64,000 bases of DNA from Kryptolebias marmoratus (lineage: Eukaryota; Chordata; Actinopteri; Cyprinodontiformes; Rivulidae). The translations under genes were made by a program, and so were the position numbers. Shown here in pieces: positions 48,721-60,820 of the stretch. The stretch spans positions 11,722,306-11,786,305 of the forward strand of contig NC_051441.1 of NCBI RefSeq assembly GCF_001649575.2. The letters are read 5' to 3'. The notes beneath the pieces were generated by a model. That model saw nothing but the letters and a program-made list of their open reading frames with translations, was not told the DNA's origin and did no database searches. Within the stretch, counting starts at the first letter, position 1; each line of letters opens with the position of its first letter.

Positions 48721-49564
48721 AGAATCTGTGAGGAGTGCAGAAAAAGAAAGAAAACCAGCAACTGGGATGAGAAACAGACAAAAAAAAAACAATGTGGGAG
48801 AGAAAACTAAAGCACATCCCATGATGTTTAAAGACTGGTTTAATTCTTCTGCTGACTTATTATCATTGCCTCTTCGCTATATCCATCTCAGCTTGTATTA
48901 ATTAACTATTTATTCTGCCTGTTAGGAAAGGGATTTCACTTTTATTTCAAAGAGCTTTACTGCTGGAAGGCAGCTGGGTATAAGTCCGACCCAGGGGTAC
49001 TGATTACTCATTGAAGCGTCAAAGTCTTACCACTTGATTCAGGGATTCCAATAAAATAAAGAAGCCTGCATGTAGTTTCCCTTTTGGCGGAGTTGTGGAT
49101 GTACATCAGAACAGGGCATATAAATGAAAGGAGTTCCATTAGCTGCTGTGAGAAACTGTGATACTGCTTTAATGAGGGAGGAAAGATGAGTAGGGGTGCT
49201 CTCAAATTGGATTTATCACCTCTGGATGTGTTCTGAATTATCACCTCCATAAAGTGGGTGTTTAAGAAACTGTTCAAAGGAGAAAAAAACTCCCAGAATT
49301 TTGATACAGAGAAAGAGAAAAAATGTGAACAAAAAGCAGGTTGAGGTACATATTTATGTAGCAAAGATCTCCTTGCTAACAGGTTGTTTGATACAAGTAA
49401 AACAAAAAGAAAGACTTCTCACAGGAAGACAACTTCCTTTTTCTTTAACATCACTCTCAACAGTGTAAATTTAATAAAACACACAAGTCTTGCATTGAGA
49501 ATGTGTTAATTAGGAAACATAAATCCTGTTTCAATAATGTGTTTGCTTTCAGATAATAAAACTA
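48721..49564. other. Non-coding DNA, nothing certain
   Basis: The stretch 48870-49020 (TATTAATTAACTATTTATTC) may also be regulatory. A 118-codon minus-strand frame at 49008-49364 has no known similarity. Confidence 0.4.
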
Positions 49565-49872
49565 ACATTCCTTGCAGAAATGCATAACACCCGCTGCATG
49601 ACATAACAACGTTTTAAAGACAGACTCCACGTGATCTATTAGCGCTCGAACTGTGTTGGAGATGACTCTCAGCTACTTTCATCATATACCATCTTCAATT
49701 GGGTTGACTCCAAAAGGTAATCAGTTAAAGATTTACACCTAGTAATTACACTGTAAGAGTTTCAGTACCATCTGCCCAGTGTTTTTTGATATATTTTGTT
49801 AAAAGACAGAAAAGCACATTCACACACACACACTTACACGATTGCCCACCTTTCATGGTAGCAGGCAATAAT
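49565..49872 (+). mobile_element. R1 dispersed element, copy G
   Basis: It opens with the hairpin end (CATTCCTTGCAGAAATG, then CATAACACCCGC). It has GGGTTGACTCCAAAAGGTAA, CAGTTAAAGATTTACACC, then ACACACACAC and GATTGCCCACCTTTCATGG at the far end. The copy appears near full length. Confidence 0.75.
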
Positions 49873-50639
49873 ATTTATGAAAACTGCTGCAAAGACTCAG
49901 ACAAAAAAACAGCTTCATTATAAAAAAAAACTCTTTAAGTTAAATTTTTCATTTTGAAAAATAGGTAAGAGAAGTTTAAAAAGAAAAAAAAGAAGAAGAA
50001 GAAAAGCTGCAACATAAAAACTATATATACTGTGCCTTTACATAACAAATTAATGATTCCTGGTTTTCTAGGGGAAACATGAAAAACACTCACAAATAAA
50101 TACATTTAAAAAACCCTGACAGCCTCTTTTAGTTTTTATTAATATTAGAAGTAAGTTTCCTCTTCAAGCCTATTTTTTTGCCTTGGTGGCCTCTTTATTT
50201 CTTAAAGTCTATATGTGTCACCACTGCCTCACTGTAACATGCTGCCTTTATTCACTCTGAAATGCCCCTAATTCACAATTTCTTTACATATTGAGAGTTA
50301 AAAAATCACTTGGTCTCTACCAAGTTTTAAATTCATGTAAATATAAGCTTAAATGAAAAATGTGCAATATTACACTGGTGTTGTTTATACAACACAGCTA
50401 AATTTGCTAAAGTAAGGTGGGAAAAAAAAGTATTAGGAAATAAGAGGAAAATAGCAGCTAGGTGCTGTTATTGAAATGCACCTAAATAAATGATCATATA
50501 CAAATGTTATAGGCAGATTTTGGGCAGTTTGCAGGTCTGGAGTATTTGGATGGGTGGAGAAGTGATGGCTGGGAAACCATTTCCAAACAATTTGAAATTC
50601 ATTATTTTACATAAGGAGATATTATTCAAAAATGGGAAA
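49873..50639. other. AT-rich non-coding DNA
   Basis: It contains a short AAG-repeat patch (about 49985-50005). Nothing else was recognised. Confidence 0.5.
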
Positions 50640-51440
50640 TGACAAAAAAACAGTTGCTGATGTTAACAGGAGTGGATGTGCCTACAAGTTCCTCCCAAGG
50701 TCAAACCATGCAACGCTGAATGGATCATGGCTATTCAGTTGGAAAAGAAAGAACTTAAAAAGTATTGCATGCTTGAAAGGTTTGCCAAGAGAAACATCCC
50801 TTCTTAAAGAAAAACATGTAGGTTTGCCAAGTTGCATCTAAAAACTTCTGAAACATCTTTTATACTTAATAAGAGTAAAGCGTTGATGTTTGGCATGGTG
50901 CTAGATTTGGCAAATATCCAACACAACATTTTAGCACAAACAGTGAAACATGTTGTAATGCTGATGATATGTGCCTTTTTATAGCATTAAGATGCAGGCA
51001 ACTTAAATCATTATTTTAGTCTGTTATCTATTGTGTTTAGCAAAGAGTCAAAAGTGAGGCTATTTGTCCAACAGGACAAGGTTCCTAAACAAACCTGAAC
51101 ACAAACGGACGATCCAACCTGAGTGAAAATCCTTCTAAAGGTTCATACATTAATGTACCCAAGCATCAATGAAGTCGTGCAAAGCTGCAAAGAACAGTGG
51201 TGTTAAATTCTTCCACAGTGATGTGAGAAGCAGTTAAGGTAATAAAAAAAACATGATCACTTTAAGTTCTGGTGGTTCTACAAGCTGTTGAATCACAAGA
51301 GGGAAGTGGTGTTTTTTTTAGACCCTTCTTCTGCATTTTGGGTAATTTTCTTAAATAAATAATGGCAGGGTGTTAAATGGGTTATTGTCCATCAGAGGTT
51401 GTTTCTACTTTGTTTCTTTTTATGTAAAACCTTGGATTTG
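50640..51440 (+). pseudogene. Tc1-like transposase relic
   Basis: Four blocks lie in the order and spacing of a Tc1/mariner transposase. KGLPRETSLLKEKHV (50776-50820) corresponds to the end of the DNA-binding domain. NKSKALMFG (50868-50894) sits where the first catalytic aspartate (DES/DET) should be and has lost it. AQTVKH (50934-50951) corresponds to the T-V-K-H-G-G block. FVQQDKVPKQT (51063-51095) corresponds to the QQD-x-x-P-K-x-T block with the second aspartate kept. The last three share one frame, broken by a stop near 50985; the first is in another frame. The 3' non-coding end (to about 51430) is also family-like. It is inactive. The identification uses recalled motifs, not a search. 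Confidence 0.82.
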
Positions 51441-53360
51441 ATAGAGAGTGAACTTGTTTTTTCAGAGAGCCAAGAAATCTCATTCATCATGAAGGTCTTT
51501 AGTCAGAAGAATAGGCAAAAATTCTCCAAAGTTACAATGAAAGACTCATAGTTAGTTTACAAAGGGTAAAACCTTTATGCATGCCTTTTGTGAATCAAAA
51601 AAGGTTCAAATTCAAAAGAAGTGACTCAACTTTCCCAGTATACCTCTTTAAAACTTGTCCCTTATTTTTTTCTTGATTAACTGAACAAAAAGAAGCTTTG
51701 TTGAATCTTTTCCACTCTACGGGAAACACATCCCTGCTTGCGCGCTGAAAACAAGTAAAAGGTTAGAGTTCAAGAACGTGTTGATTAATTTATTCCTGCC
51801 AAGACGTTGGAACGGTCTTATTCTGGGTGCGTTGGCTCGAACCGCTGAAAATGAAAGTTTAAAAGCTGGTCCATATTCATCTGAAAGGATGTTTAAAGAA
51901 GCATTAGGCAAGCACTGCATGTTCTTCCAACAGTTTTGCCTTGGAAATTACATATTTCATACCAAAGAGCGTTTCACTGACTGAAATCTTTAAGTGCATC
52001 CCTGACTGCAATGTGAAATGTTTTCTGGCTCAGTTAATAAACCTGAACCCAAAGTGCTTTGTGACATTTTGCTGAGTGATTTTAAGTGCGACTGATTTAA
52101 AGAGGTTAGCGCGCAGTAAATGTTTTTTGAAGCACGTTAGCTGAGTGGAAGTCCATATAAAGTGAAATAAACCAAATCACACAGAGTTTGTTCTGTTATG
52201 GATTTAACAGGATACAAACTGCAGAAAAAAAAACACATTTCCACCTGTTTTTCAATGCAATTCTGGCAATAAATTTTTGGATCAGTTTGTGGCTTTTTAC
52301 AGATTTGTTTTGAATATCATGATATTAGAAATAAATTAAATTACTCAGTCTAAAGGCAGCAAATGCAAGGATGGGTTTTTTCTGAATCACTTTGATTTAC
52401 GATGTTCGGGCTTTGGTCAATACTGCGCAGGTGAGCAGAAGGCTGTCGAAACTTTTTTTAAGTGTGCAAGTTAAAGTAAATACAGCATCCTAATGAAAAA
52501 CAAGCCAAGAGTGCCTCACTGGAGGCCAGAACGATCCCACTCAAAGCAGCTACTTGGCTTCACAGCTCAGGTAGAGCCTTGGTGGTTATGTAATGTCAAA
52601 AGGCGACAAAAACCTATTTTCTCCACCACAGTGGTGAGCTGGATGTCCAGAGCTGTAAATTCAGTCACCTGTTCTTGCCTTAATGCTGTGCCTTTGAATC
52701 TTGCCTCTTCTCTCTTTAGAGTTTCCTTTAAAGAGTGTTTCTTAGCTCTGCTAACTTTAAGAGACAGCCGGGTGAACTTAATGTACTCAGTTGAGTCTCG
52801 GACTTTAAAGGTCTAATTATATTGGTGGTATAGAGTGTAGCTCTACCCAGATCCTCATTTTGTCTTTTAAACTACCGAAGACAAGACATCACAATCTATT
52901 AAGGTGGCGTTATTATGGCAAGGCTGCCGTAAAACCATAGATAGTAGATCCCTATTAGTCACCCACTAAAATGGTTGTGAACCTTGAGTAAGACCCAGGT
53001 AGATGATAAGTGACTTTGATTAAAGCTGATAAAGGCTTGGCGCCCATACAAGCTGAAACTAATGTTGATCTGCGGTTGATTAGTAAACCTGATCTAAGGA
53101 AACATTCCTGGCCTCCACTTTTCTTTCAGACTATCCCAACATCCCCGAGTAGGAATAAAGCTCTGCGGTGGAACTTGCAGGCTGCACTGCAGAACTGGGT
53201 CACGCTGTCCCCAGTGAAGAAGCAGGGTGGGTGAAGGCCATTAGCCAGTAACTAAATCCACTCCTCAGGTGTTGGATGGGAGAGAGAAGAACAAGCCTCT
53301 ACAATGTAATGAGACATCTCCACCCAGAACTGACTCCCAGAGAGACAGGCAAAAACACAT
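51441..53360. other. Non-coding DNA, nothing recognised
   Basis: Short open frames only (the longest is 107 codons at 52493-52816), with no known similarity. Confidence 0.4.
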
Positions 53361-53377
53361 CTGCTGCATTGCAGTAT

Positions 53378-53407
53378 ACACACACATGCACACACACACA
53401 CATACAC
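53378..53407. repeat. Imperfect CA microsatellite
   Basis: ACACACAC units are broken by ATGC and AT steps. Confidence 0.8.
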
Positions 53408-56389
53408 CATAAGGCACAAACACCATCAGAAATGTACAGAATCTCACCTGACCACAGAATGCACAAAGACACTAATATTTATGCACAAAGATTATATTTT
53501 ATTTCACTTTTTGTGCTCTAATTTTATACTAGATGAAGAATACTTAACATTTTTTTGTTCTGGCTCTGGCTTACTGATTTAAAGAAAATAAACAATTTTC
53601 CTGCATATGTTTTGACCTGCATAAATGACATTATGTAGGCAATAATTTATGCCTTTTAGAGCCAAATGTAAGAATATTTTTATTGGGATTGGTAACACAT
53701 TTTAAGTCAGTGTGACGTTTCTCATCTCGATATAAGGAGCTCAGCATACTGACTAAAGTACATCTGATGATAGTAACAAATACTCATATTAAAAAAATAT
53801 ATCATTGAATAAATTAAGATGTTGACGCAACATCAGATAAATACTTTTACAAAAGATCTTCTGGGGAAAAAGTCAGTGACAGTCACATAGAGGTGATGCA
53901 GGAAAATCTGGATCTATAAAATGATTAGGATTAGTTATGTTTTAACCACAGTTCTGTAGTCATAAATAATGATGCAGAATACACTTAAAAAATGCAATAA
54001 AAGTGACTCTAACTGAATTTTATTGAATGAAAAATAAACACACTGGCATTAAAAATAATGCAACCGACTGTCTGCATCATTTTTAGAAATAAAATGTTAT
54101 AAATTGCACTCGTTCAGCAGAGATGCCTCATAACTTCAAAGGTTTATAAAGTTTCCTGTTTTGTACACAGCCATGCATCATGGTAATTTATCTTTTAGAC
54201 ATATTCTGCCACCTTTTTTTTATTTATGTTATACTTTTTTATATGTTAAATAACTTGCTGTGCCATTTACTTGAATTTAAAGTAGAGACCAGTCTTAAAA
54301 TAAAATGTTTAAAACAGGTAAATAATCAGTTTTGGATCAAAGAGTTGGGCCGACTCTTGTCCTTAGAGGAGTGACATTTGAAAAAACAAGCAAACATTTT
54401 AAGAAAGACATTTTTGTTTTTTGCAAAGTGCCTACTTGTAAATTCCATTAAATCATTCTTCTTCTAAAGCTTAAATGATAATAAGGTTATATTTGCAAGC
54501 ATTTTTCCCTTCTTTCTTGTATTTTTGCATATAAAACCAGAGATGACACTCCGCTCACATGAAGAGCTACCATTAAAAGCTTCAGTGAAAAAACATTCCA
54601 GTGTATTTTTCCTGCTTTAGCACCATGTAGGCCTCCAGTATGTGGCACCACTCAAATCTGTTGAATAAGGGAGGTTTTAAAAATGGGGTTTACTCTCTGA
54701 AACCAGTTCCATCCTCAGTAGAACTGAGCTGAGTCCTGTATTTAAATGTGTTGACCATAACCCTGTTTTTTAATAGGAGGCCTGGCTTTGAATCCGGTTT
54801 TTATTTGAGGCAATATAGTAATTACATTTCATTGGTTAGGCACAGAGACGCTGTACCAAACAACCTCCAGTATTTTTGTGTTATTATGACAGAAAATCTT
54901 TCCATACTCATTTCACAGCCACATCTGACCAGTGGACCTCGTCTGCTTGTTTGCCCCAAACAACCACAGCAACAACTGTGCGAATGTAAAGCTGAGATGC
55001 ACGCAAACACACTAAATGTGTGCATGGCTGTGTGTGCTTGTGTGTAGCTCTGCTAATGAGTGAGCTTAGAAACTGGTTCTTGCTTTTATTTCTCTCCAGT
55101 CTCTCGTTGTTTTTTTCCTCTCAAATTTTAATTACAGTGTTTACAAAGAAAAATCCTAAAACTCGGGAATGCACTCAGAATTTTCACACAAGTCAGACCT
55201 TGTACAAATTTGCATCTAATTGCTTCTCCATTGATTTAGCAAACAGCTGCGTTCCATCAAAACTGCAAAATCATTTTCTCCGAACACGCAGAGTGAGGGG
55301 AAGGAAGAGGGGAGGGAAGCTTACAGGGAGATTTAACAAAGGAAGAGCAACACTTTAAAAGAAACAGATTCAATCTGAGACTGCCAGCAGTGATGTGTCA
55401 TTAAGGCGGCTTCAATTTCATAGTTTCACAAAAACATTAAGTTCAGTTTTGCTCAAGTACCTAAAATTGTGTTAGTTTGAGGTGTAAGATTTTACAACAA
55501 TGCAATCAATCAGGAAAAATAAAACTGAGGAAGCATCAAACTTAAACAGCAGCCCAGTAGTTGTAAAAGGATTGTTCCATCATGTAGAAAGAACTAAAAT
55601 ATCTAATAAGATAACAGACTTAATGGCCTTTTAGCACAGGATTTAAAATCTAAGAACATCAAAAAACCTTATAAATGAGATAAACTTGGCTGAACAGAGA
55701 TTTAATCAAAGTAGCCGATATCTTCCCTGTGCTGTTTAACCTGAGCTGAATATCTGATCTGAAGCAGACAAAACCAAACATTGTCATCACATCAGACTGT
55801 TTCATGATTAGGAAACTAATAGGAAGTGAAAATGGGTAAAATTACATTTTTAGAAAGCGCCTTTAGGTATCTAAGCAAAGTTTTCTTTTAAAGGTTACTG
55901 GAAGCTTCTCAGAGAAATGTATATTTGCGCATCATTAACAGATACATTAAAGGAACAATTTAGCCAGCAGGCTGTTGATAAAATAATCAAAATGCAGTGG
56001 TATTTTTTTGTTGTATCCACTTGATGTTTTTAAGGGCTATTCTTTAGAGTTGATGCATTTTTTATATCCATTTTTGAAGTTAACGGTGGAAATCAGTGCT
56101 ACATTTTTCTGTCAGCACAACATTCACTCATACCTTCTGGAGCCGTCACTGAACATTACATCACTGGTGATTCCCCACCCCCCAGTTCTGACTGTAGGAT
56201 GACCACACAAACACAGCGGTAAAAAAACAAAATGGTGCTCATTTAAACAATACCAACTTGGTCATTGAAATCAATCTACTCAGTGCTCTAATGTGCAACG
56301 TTTTCATCACATTCAGCTCATCTCACTCCTGTACACAACTTATTTGACTTTATTAGTATTTTATTTGTCATTTCTTCATATATATGTTT
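53408..56389. other. AT-rich non-coding DNA, nothing recognised
   Basis: Very AT-rich from 53500 to 54500. The open frames at 54748-55047 and 55020-55358 have no similarity and simple-sequence composition. Confidence 0.45.
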
Positions 56390-56565
56390 TGGGCTGTGGT
56401 AGCTTGGTGGTCAGTGCCTCGGTTTTGTAATCCTCAGGCTGCGGGTTTGAGCCCAGGTTGTATGAAAGGGCATCAATTGCTTTACACCGGACACCCTGTC
56501 TGTCTTTAGAGCAGGTTTGCTCTCTGTGGCAACTCCTAAAGAAGGGATCAGCTAAAAGAACAACT
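56390..56565 (+). mobile_element. tRNA-derived SINE, type 2
   Basis: An A-box-like TAGCTTGGTGG (56400-56410) and a B-box-like GGTTTGAGCCC (56444-56454; consensus GGTTCGANTCC) are spaced as in a tRNA-type Pol III promoter. The 3' part has AAAGGGCATCAATTGC, CTCTGTGGCAACTCC and GGGATCAGCTAAAAGAAC, like the tail of the LINE at 36890. A SINE borrowing a LINE tail is the classical arrangement. Both boxes carry changes, so activity is doubtful. Confidence 0.75.
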
Positions 56566-56704
56566 CCATTTATATATTTATTTACTTATTTTTCAATTAA
56601 TTCTGCACATCGTTTTTTGGAGCTGTTCTGTATACGTTGCTTTTTGTTTTTTCAGTGATTACAGGTGCAGTCATACCATAACTAGACTAAACTAACTTAA
56701 TTGA

Positions 56705-56840
56705 CATATAAATTGAGCATGACAAGGATCTGGAGCTGAGTAAACGAAACCAAGACACTGAAGGGAAATAATCACTAAATGAAGAGCAGGTGTGCTGATT
56801 GCTAACCACCATCAGGTGAGCAAAACAGCCTCTGCAATAA
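56705..56840. mobile_element. Dispersed repeat fragment
   Basis: It contains GGAAATAATCACTAAATG, then AGCAGGTGTGCTGATTGC and ACCATCAGGTGAGC. This resembles the middle of the repeat at 9780-10040 (GTGCTGATTACTGATG). The fragment is too short to classify. Confidence 0.35.
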
Positions 56841-56946
56841 TATTACAGGTTTCACATGTGCAAACGTGAGACTGACTTAAAATAATAAAATCTGATTTGA
56901 TTTTATTAATATTATTATTATTTAAATGTATTTATTTGAGCTATAT

Positions 56947-57252
56947 GGGCGGCTGTGGCTCAGTGGTTAGAGCGGTCATCTTCCAATGAGAGAGCTGGAG
57001 GTTTGATTCCTGGCAGCAGTCAAGTGTCGAAGTGTCCCTGGGCAAAACACTGAACCCCTCCTTGCCTCCAATATGCCCCATCGGTGTATGAATGGGATCT
57101 AAAGCTCTGATTACTCTCTATAATGATTTATTCAGGTGGAGTGCTGTATGAATGTGTGTGTGGATGGGTAAATGAGGGCACATTGTGTTGCAAAGCGCAT
57201 TGAGTGGCCTGATTAGCTAGAAAGGTGCAATATAAGTACAGTCCATTTACCA
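56947..57252 (+). mobile_element. tRNA-derived SINE, type 1, near full length
   Basis: It starts GGGCGGCTGTGGCTCAGTGG. The A box TGGCTCAGTGG (56956-56966) is intact and the B box GGTTTGATTCC (57000-57010) has one change. Next come CGAAGTGTCCCTGGGCAAAA and CACTGAACCCC, the middle TGTATGAATGTGTGTGTGG, and the tail AAAGCGCATTGAGTGG with ATATAAGTACAGTCCATTTA. This is a very common teleost SINE pattern, about 306 bp here. No clear target duplication was found. The family name is left open. Confidence 0.88.
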
Positions 57253-57349
57253 TAATTGTTACTGTTTGCAATAATATAAAGATTTTGTGTATATCTTGCA
57301 GAAGTACAGTATACGCTCATTTCTTTAAAAAAGTGAAAGTACTCAAGAG

Positions 57350-57640
57350 TATGGTTAGGGACGAGTCCTTAACTACTACCACACCAAATATTAGCTCAAA
57401 ATCTGTAAAATTAACAAAACTCAAGCCATTTGTGTGTTTGCTAAAAACAGTTAGCTATGGCAGCCATCTTGAATTGGGTTGACTCCAAAAGTTAATCAGT
57501 TGTAGATGTGCATCCAGTGATTATTTTCTGTGAGTTTTATTAAAATCCATTCACTGTTTTTGTGATATTTTTGCAAACACACAGTCAAACACACAGACAC
57601 AGACAAATATGTGATTCCCCACCACCACGAAAGGCTGTTA
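57350..57640 (+). mobile_element. R1 dispersed element, copy H
   Basis: It contains CATCTTGAATTGGGTTGACT, CCAAAAGTTAATCAGTTGTA, CATCCAGTGATTATTTTCTG and a CACACAGACACAGACA head. It ends near CCCCACCACCACGAAAGG. It lacks the leading hairpin end and lies about 100 bases after the type 1 SINE. Confidence 0.75.
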
Positions 57641-57879
57641 TTAAAAACTTAGTGGCCAACAGAACACAGAAAAATAAGTGATAACATAAATTATAATGTG
57701 AATGACATGAAGAGTCTACATAAAGACACAAGTTTCAAACTAAAACACTTAAATATCACAAACCAACCAGCATCATTCAATTAGCTATGCAAGAAACAAG
57801 CCTACATCGTCATCCTCACATATCTTCAGTCTCATAGAAACACGTCGCTTTTGTCTTTGTGAGAGGAAACATTCACCAC

Positions 57880-58210
57880 CTGTCATCTCAAACTCAAGAG
57901 CAGTCGTTTTAAATGACATCCCTCCAAGCGGACGCCTTAATGAAGACAAAAGCTCTTTTTGGGAGCAGCGTCCTGTTTGAAGGGAAGTTCCACCCGTGTG
58001 TTGGTGAGTGTGTGAAAGTGGCAGGGAGGTGACGCAGGGATGATCCAGGGCTCAGAGCGGAGGGGCTGAGACTGCTGGTGAGGAGAATGAATAGTGACTG
58101 GCGCTCAGCCCAGTGGCAGCTTAATGACTTGCGGTCAGTTGACTCTGTCTCAATTAATCAGACTGCTCTTTCCCGCTTGCCTACTTTTTCCCCTCCTCCC
58201 TCCCTTTGGC
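57880..58210. promoter_or_regulatory. Candidate cis-regulatory block (unproven)
   Basis: GC-richer, non-repetitive DNA with GCGGACGCCTTAATGAAG near 57928, CAGCTTAATGACTTGCGG near 58117 and CTCAATTAATCAGAC near 58149. No coding similarity. A conserved non-coding element is plausible but unproven. Confidence 0.28.
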
Positions 58211-58759
58211 TCTAATTTTTGCCTCTGAGCAGCGAGGCAGCAGTTTGCTCACATTTTCTTTTGTTGTTGTGCTTTTCTGTCCCCGGCCGTGCATCTCTCC
58301 CCTTTTCTCTTCTCACTTTTTCTTTCACATGCTCCTTGACAGCTCACTTGACTGGACAGTTTTTCATTTCAACTCTGCATTATTAAGAGACTGAAAGAAT
58401 GAGGCCATTCTGGTATCACCCTCTATCATCCGAGTTTGAGCCTGTTTAAGTCTGGTGAGTCACAGTCCTCCAAGTCCAGGGGAATTAGTTTTAGAAGGAA
58501 ACTCGTTCCTATATGGAGACAGTATAAAGACGTTGTGAACTATGCAGATCAGAGCAGAAAAATTAAGCTTGGCAACACGAGTCTCCGTTCTGAAATGAGA
58601 CAAGCAAGTATGCATCTATGTGTTGACAAGTGTTCGGTCAGCTCTCCAATGTCAAAAGTTATCTGCTTTACTGGAGGTCCCTGGGGGTCTGGCTGGATCC
58701 CTGTGGGGTCCTGACATTTGGAGGACTGGTCTGCGATGGCCTTTAGGGCTGCAGCAGTC

Positions 58760-59088
58760 ACAGCCACTGTCCGTCTCAGCTTCACTCCTCTCTTCATCTC
58801 CTTTTTTTTTCTCCTTTGTCTCTGTAGATTTTATCACACATTTCTCTCTCTGTCACTTTTCTTTATAGCTTTTCTTTCTGCTCTCATCTTATTCCATCTC
58901 TATCTCATTTTCACTTTCTGTCCCTCATGCGCTGCTTTCTCTCTATTTCTCTCTGCAGCCTTCTTTTTTTTCTCACATTTCAAGCCACTCTCCCTGCATC
59001 CAGGTCTGCCCAACACCCCTGCCCACACACACACATTTATCCTTACTCTTATTTTTCAGTCTCCCTTCCTCTCCCTCTCTCTGTCAGC
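58760..59088. other. Long pyrimidine-rich tract ending in an acceptor-like site
   Basis: About 330 bases are dominated by C and T on the plus strand. They close with TCCCTCTCTCTGTCAG at 59088, before GC-richer DNA (CGGGGTCACTGCTGGCC). It could be simple-sequence drift or an intron end. No downstream open frame is recognised. Confidence 0.4.
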
Positions 59089-60310
59089 GGGGTCACTGCT
59101 GGCCAGGCTGCCTTAAGGAGCGCTCTGCCACATGCTGGAGAGAGCAGGAGGGGAGGGCATGGGACCTCAGCATTAACGTGGCTGACCCCACCCTTAAAGC
59201 TCTGCTGTGCAGAAACAAGGAAAGAGGGAGCAACCAGAGGTCAAGTACTCTAGCAGGACTTATTGTGTGGCCACAAAGCAGGATGCCATCTTGCAATGAT
59301 CCTTTTTTTATGTTTGTTGGTACTGATTGTAGCTTTCCTGATGAAAGTTACTTTATCGGTTACCCCAGCAGCCTAAGAACTGAGGTACAGAAGTAGTCCT
59401 CAAACTGTCCACGTCTCTTAATGAGTCCACACCATTTTCACTCTGGTAAACGTAATACTTTGAAAGCTTGAAATGGCACACCATTTCAAGCCGTGTATCA
59501 GTTGGTGCATTTACTAGATGATTTAGAGTGCACGTGTCATTATGTCCTATGTAAAAGATACGGTCTATATAGTACAATGAAACTCCTACTTGCTTCTTCA
59601 TAGCCATGGCAGTAAAGATAAGTAACATTCAGCAGTGCAATGTCCAAAGAAAAAAAGTTCAAAAACAATAGAAATCTTCTTCAGATCCAGCAGGGAGAGC
59701 AGCATAGGCCCACTTTAAGTATTATTACTCTGACAGGTCATCCCTGATCCCAGCCAGCTTTCACTTTTCCTCCATTTCAAAGATAATTTCCTCTCTCACT
59801 GCTTGATACCTTGAACTATGATATAATTCTGTACTTTTTGTTAGTACCTTTGAAGGCACAGTTCAAGGAACCATGCCTGGAGCAACAAAGCCAGCGAACC
59901 TTTTTAGGCAGCATTTGGATTTCTAACTGCATAGTGGGATCAAGATCCAACAGACCTGTGAGGAGTGGACCCCTGATCACCACAGAGTCACACTTTGTTT
60001 ATTGTGCAAAACAAAATAACAAGTGAGGCACAACATTCCAACTCGAAACATTAGTGCAGTTTTCAACACTTTACGATCACCCCTTTTGTGATCACGCCCT
60101 TTAAAAGCTGAGCCTCAAACTTTGACAATCACTGAAGTACAGTAACTGTCCGAGTTACAATGACTATATACAGAGGGGTTAGCTGAAATACATTTTAAAG
60201 GGAGTACTTTGTTGATTTTACTCTCTTTATTCTAATGCAACTTTGTGAAGGTTTAATTAACAAACAATAGATTTAAAAATTGCTGCAAGAAAGAAAGCTT
60301 CACTCTCATT
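59089..60310. other. Non-coding DNA, nothing recognised
   Basis: The first 200 bases are GC-richer than average. No known protein or RNA was found. Confidence 0.4.
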
Positions 60311-60585
60311 CTTTGGACCTTTCTGTGTGGAGTTTGCATGTTCTTCCTTTGCACACATGGGTTTTCTTCAGGTACTCTTGTTTTCTACCACACACCAATT
60401 ACATGTATGTTGGGTTAAATGGCTGCTCTATATTGATGTGAGTGTGATTGGTTGTCTGTCTCGTTGGTCTCTCTGTTGGCCCTGTGATGGACTGGCAACC
60501 TGTCCAGGAGTGTAACTCGCCTTTCACCGAATGACCGCTGGAGATACGCACCAGCTCCCTGAGACCCTGAACAGGATTTAAATAT
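60311..60585 (+). mobile_element. SINE-like dispersed fish repeat, head missing
   Basis: It contains TTTCTGTGTGGAGTTTGCAT, GGGTTTTCTTCAGGTACTC, GTTGGCCCTGTGATGGACTG and CAACCTGTCCAGG, then CACCAGCTCCCTGAGACCC. These are the ordered blocks of the same family as 11710. The tRNA-like head with the A and B boxes is absent. Confidence 0.8.
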
Positions 60586-60820
60586 CCCTTAAAATAACAA
60601 AATGCTTGGAGTTGAAGTTCATCTTGCCTCATATTTTGTATAAGTCAACTTGAGAAAGATAAACTCAAGTGTTGAGGAGATATTAAATATTGCAAATATT
60701 CACATTCCACATGACCGCTCAAAGTTAAATTCCCAAATATCTGTACTATATTAAGAAAACAGTGCTGCCTGAGGCTCGCTTGAAACTCAGCTAAAAACAA
60801 AAAGACAAATCTCTTTACTT

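Noticed and set aside
56400..57010. Possible tRNA genes from A- and B-box matches
   Set aside because: The downstream sequence continues as known SINE bodies and does not fold as an acceptor-stem-closed tRNA. These are tRNA-derived SINEs.
58718..59116. 132-codon frame rich in F, S and L that looks like membrane segments
   Set aside because: It is a translation of the pyrimidine-rich tract. Hydrophobic residues follow automatically from T/C-rich codons.
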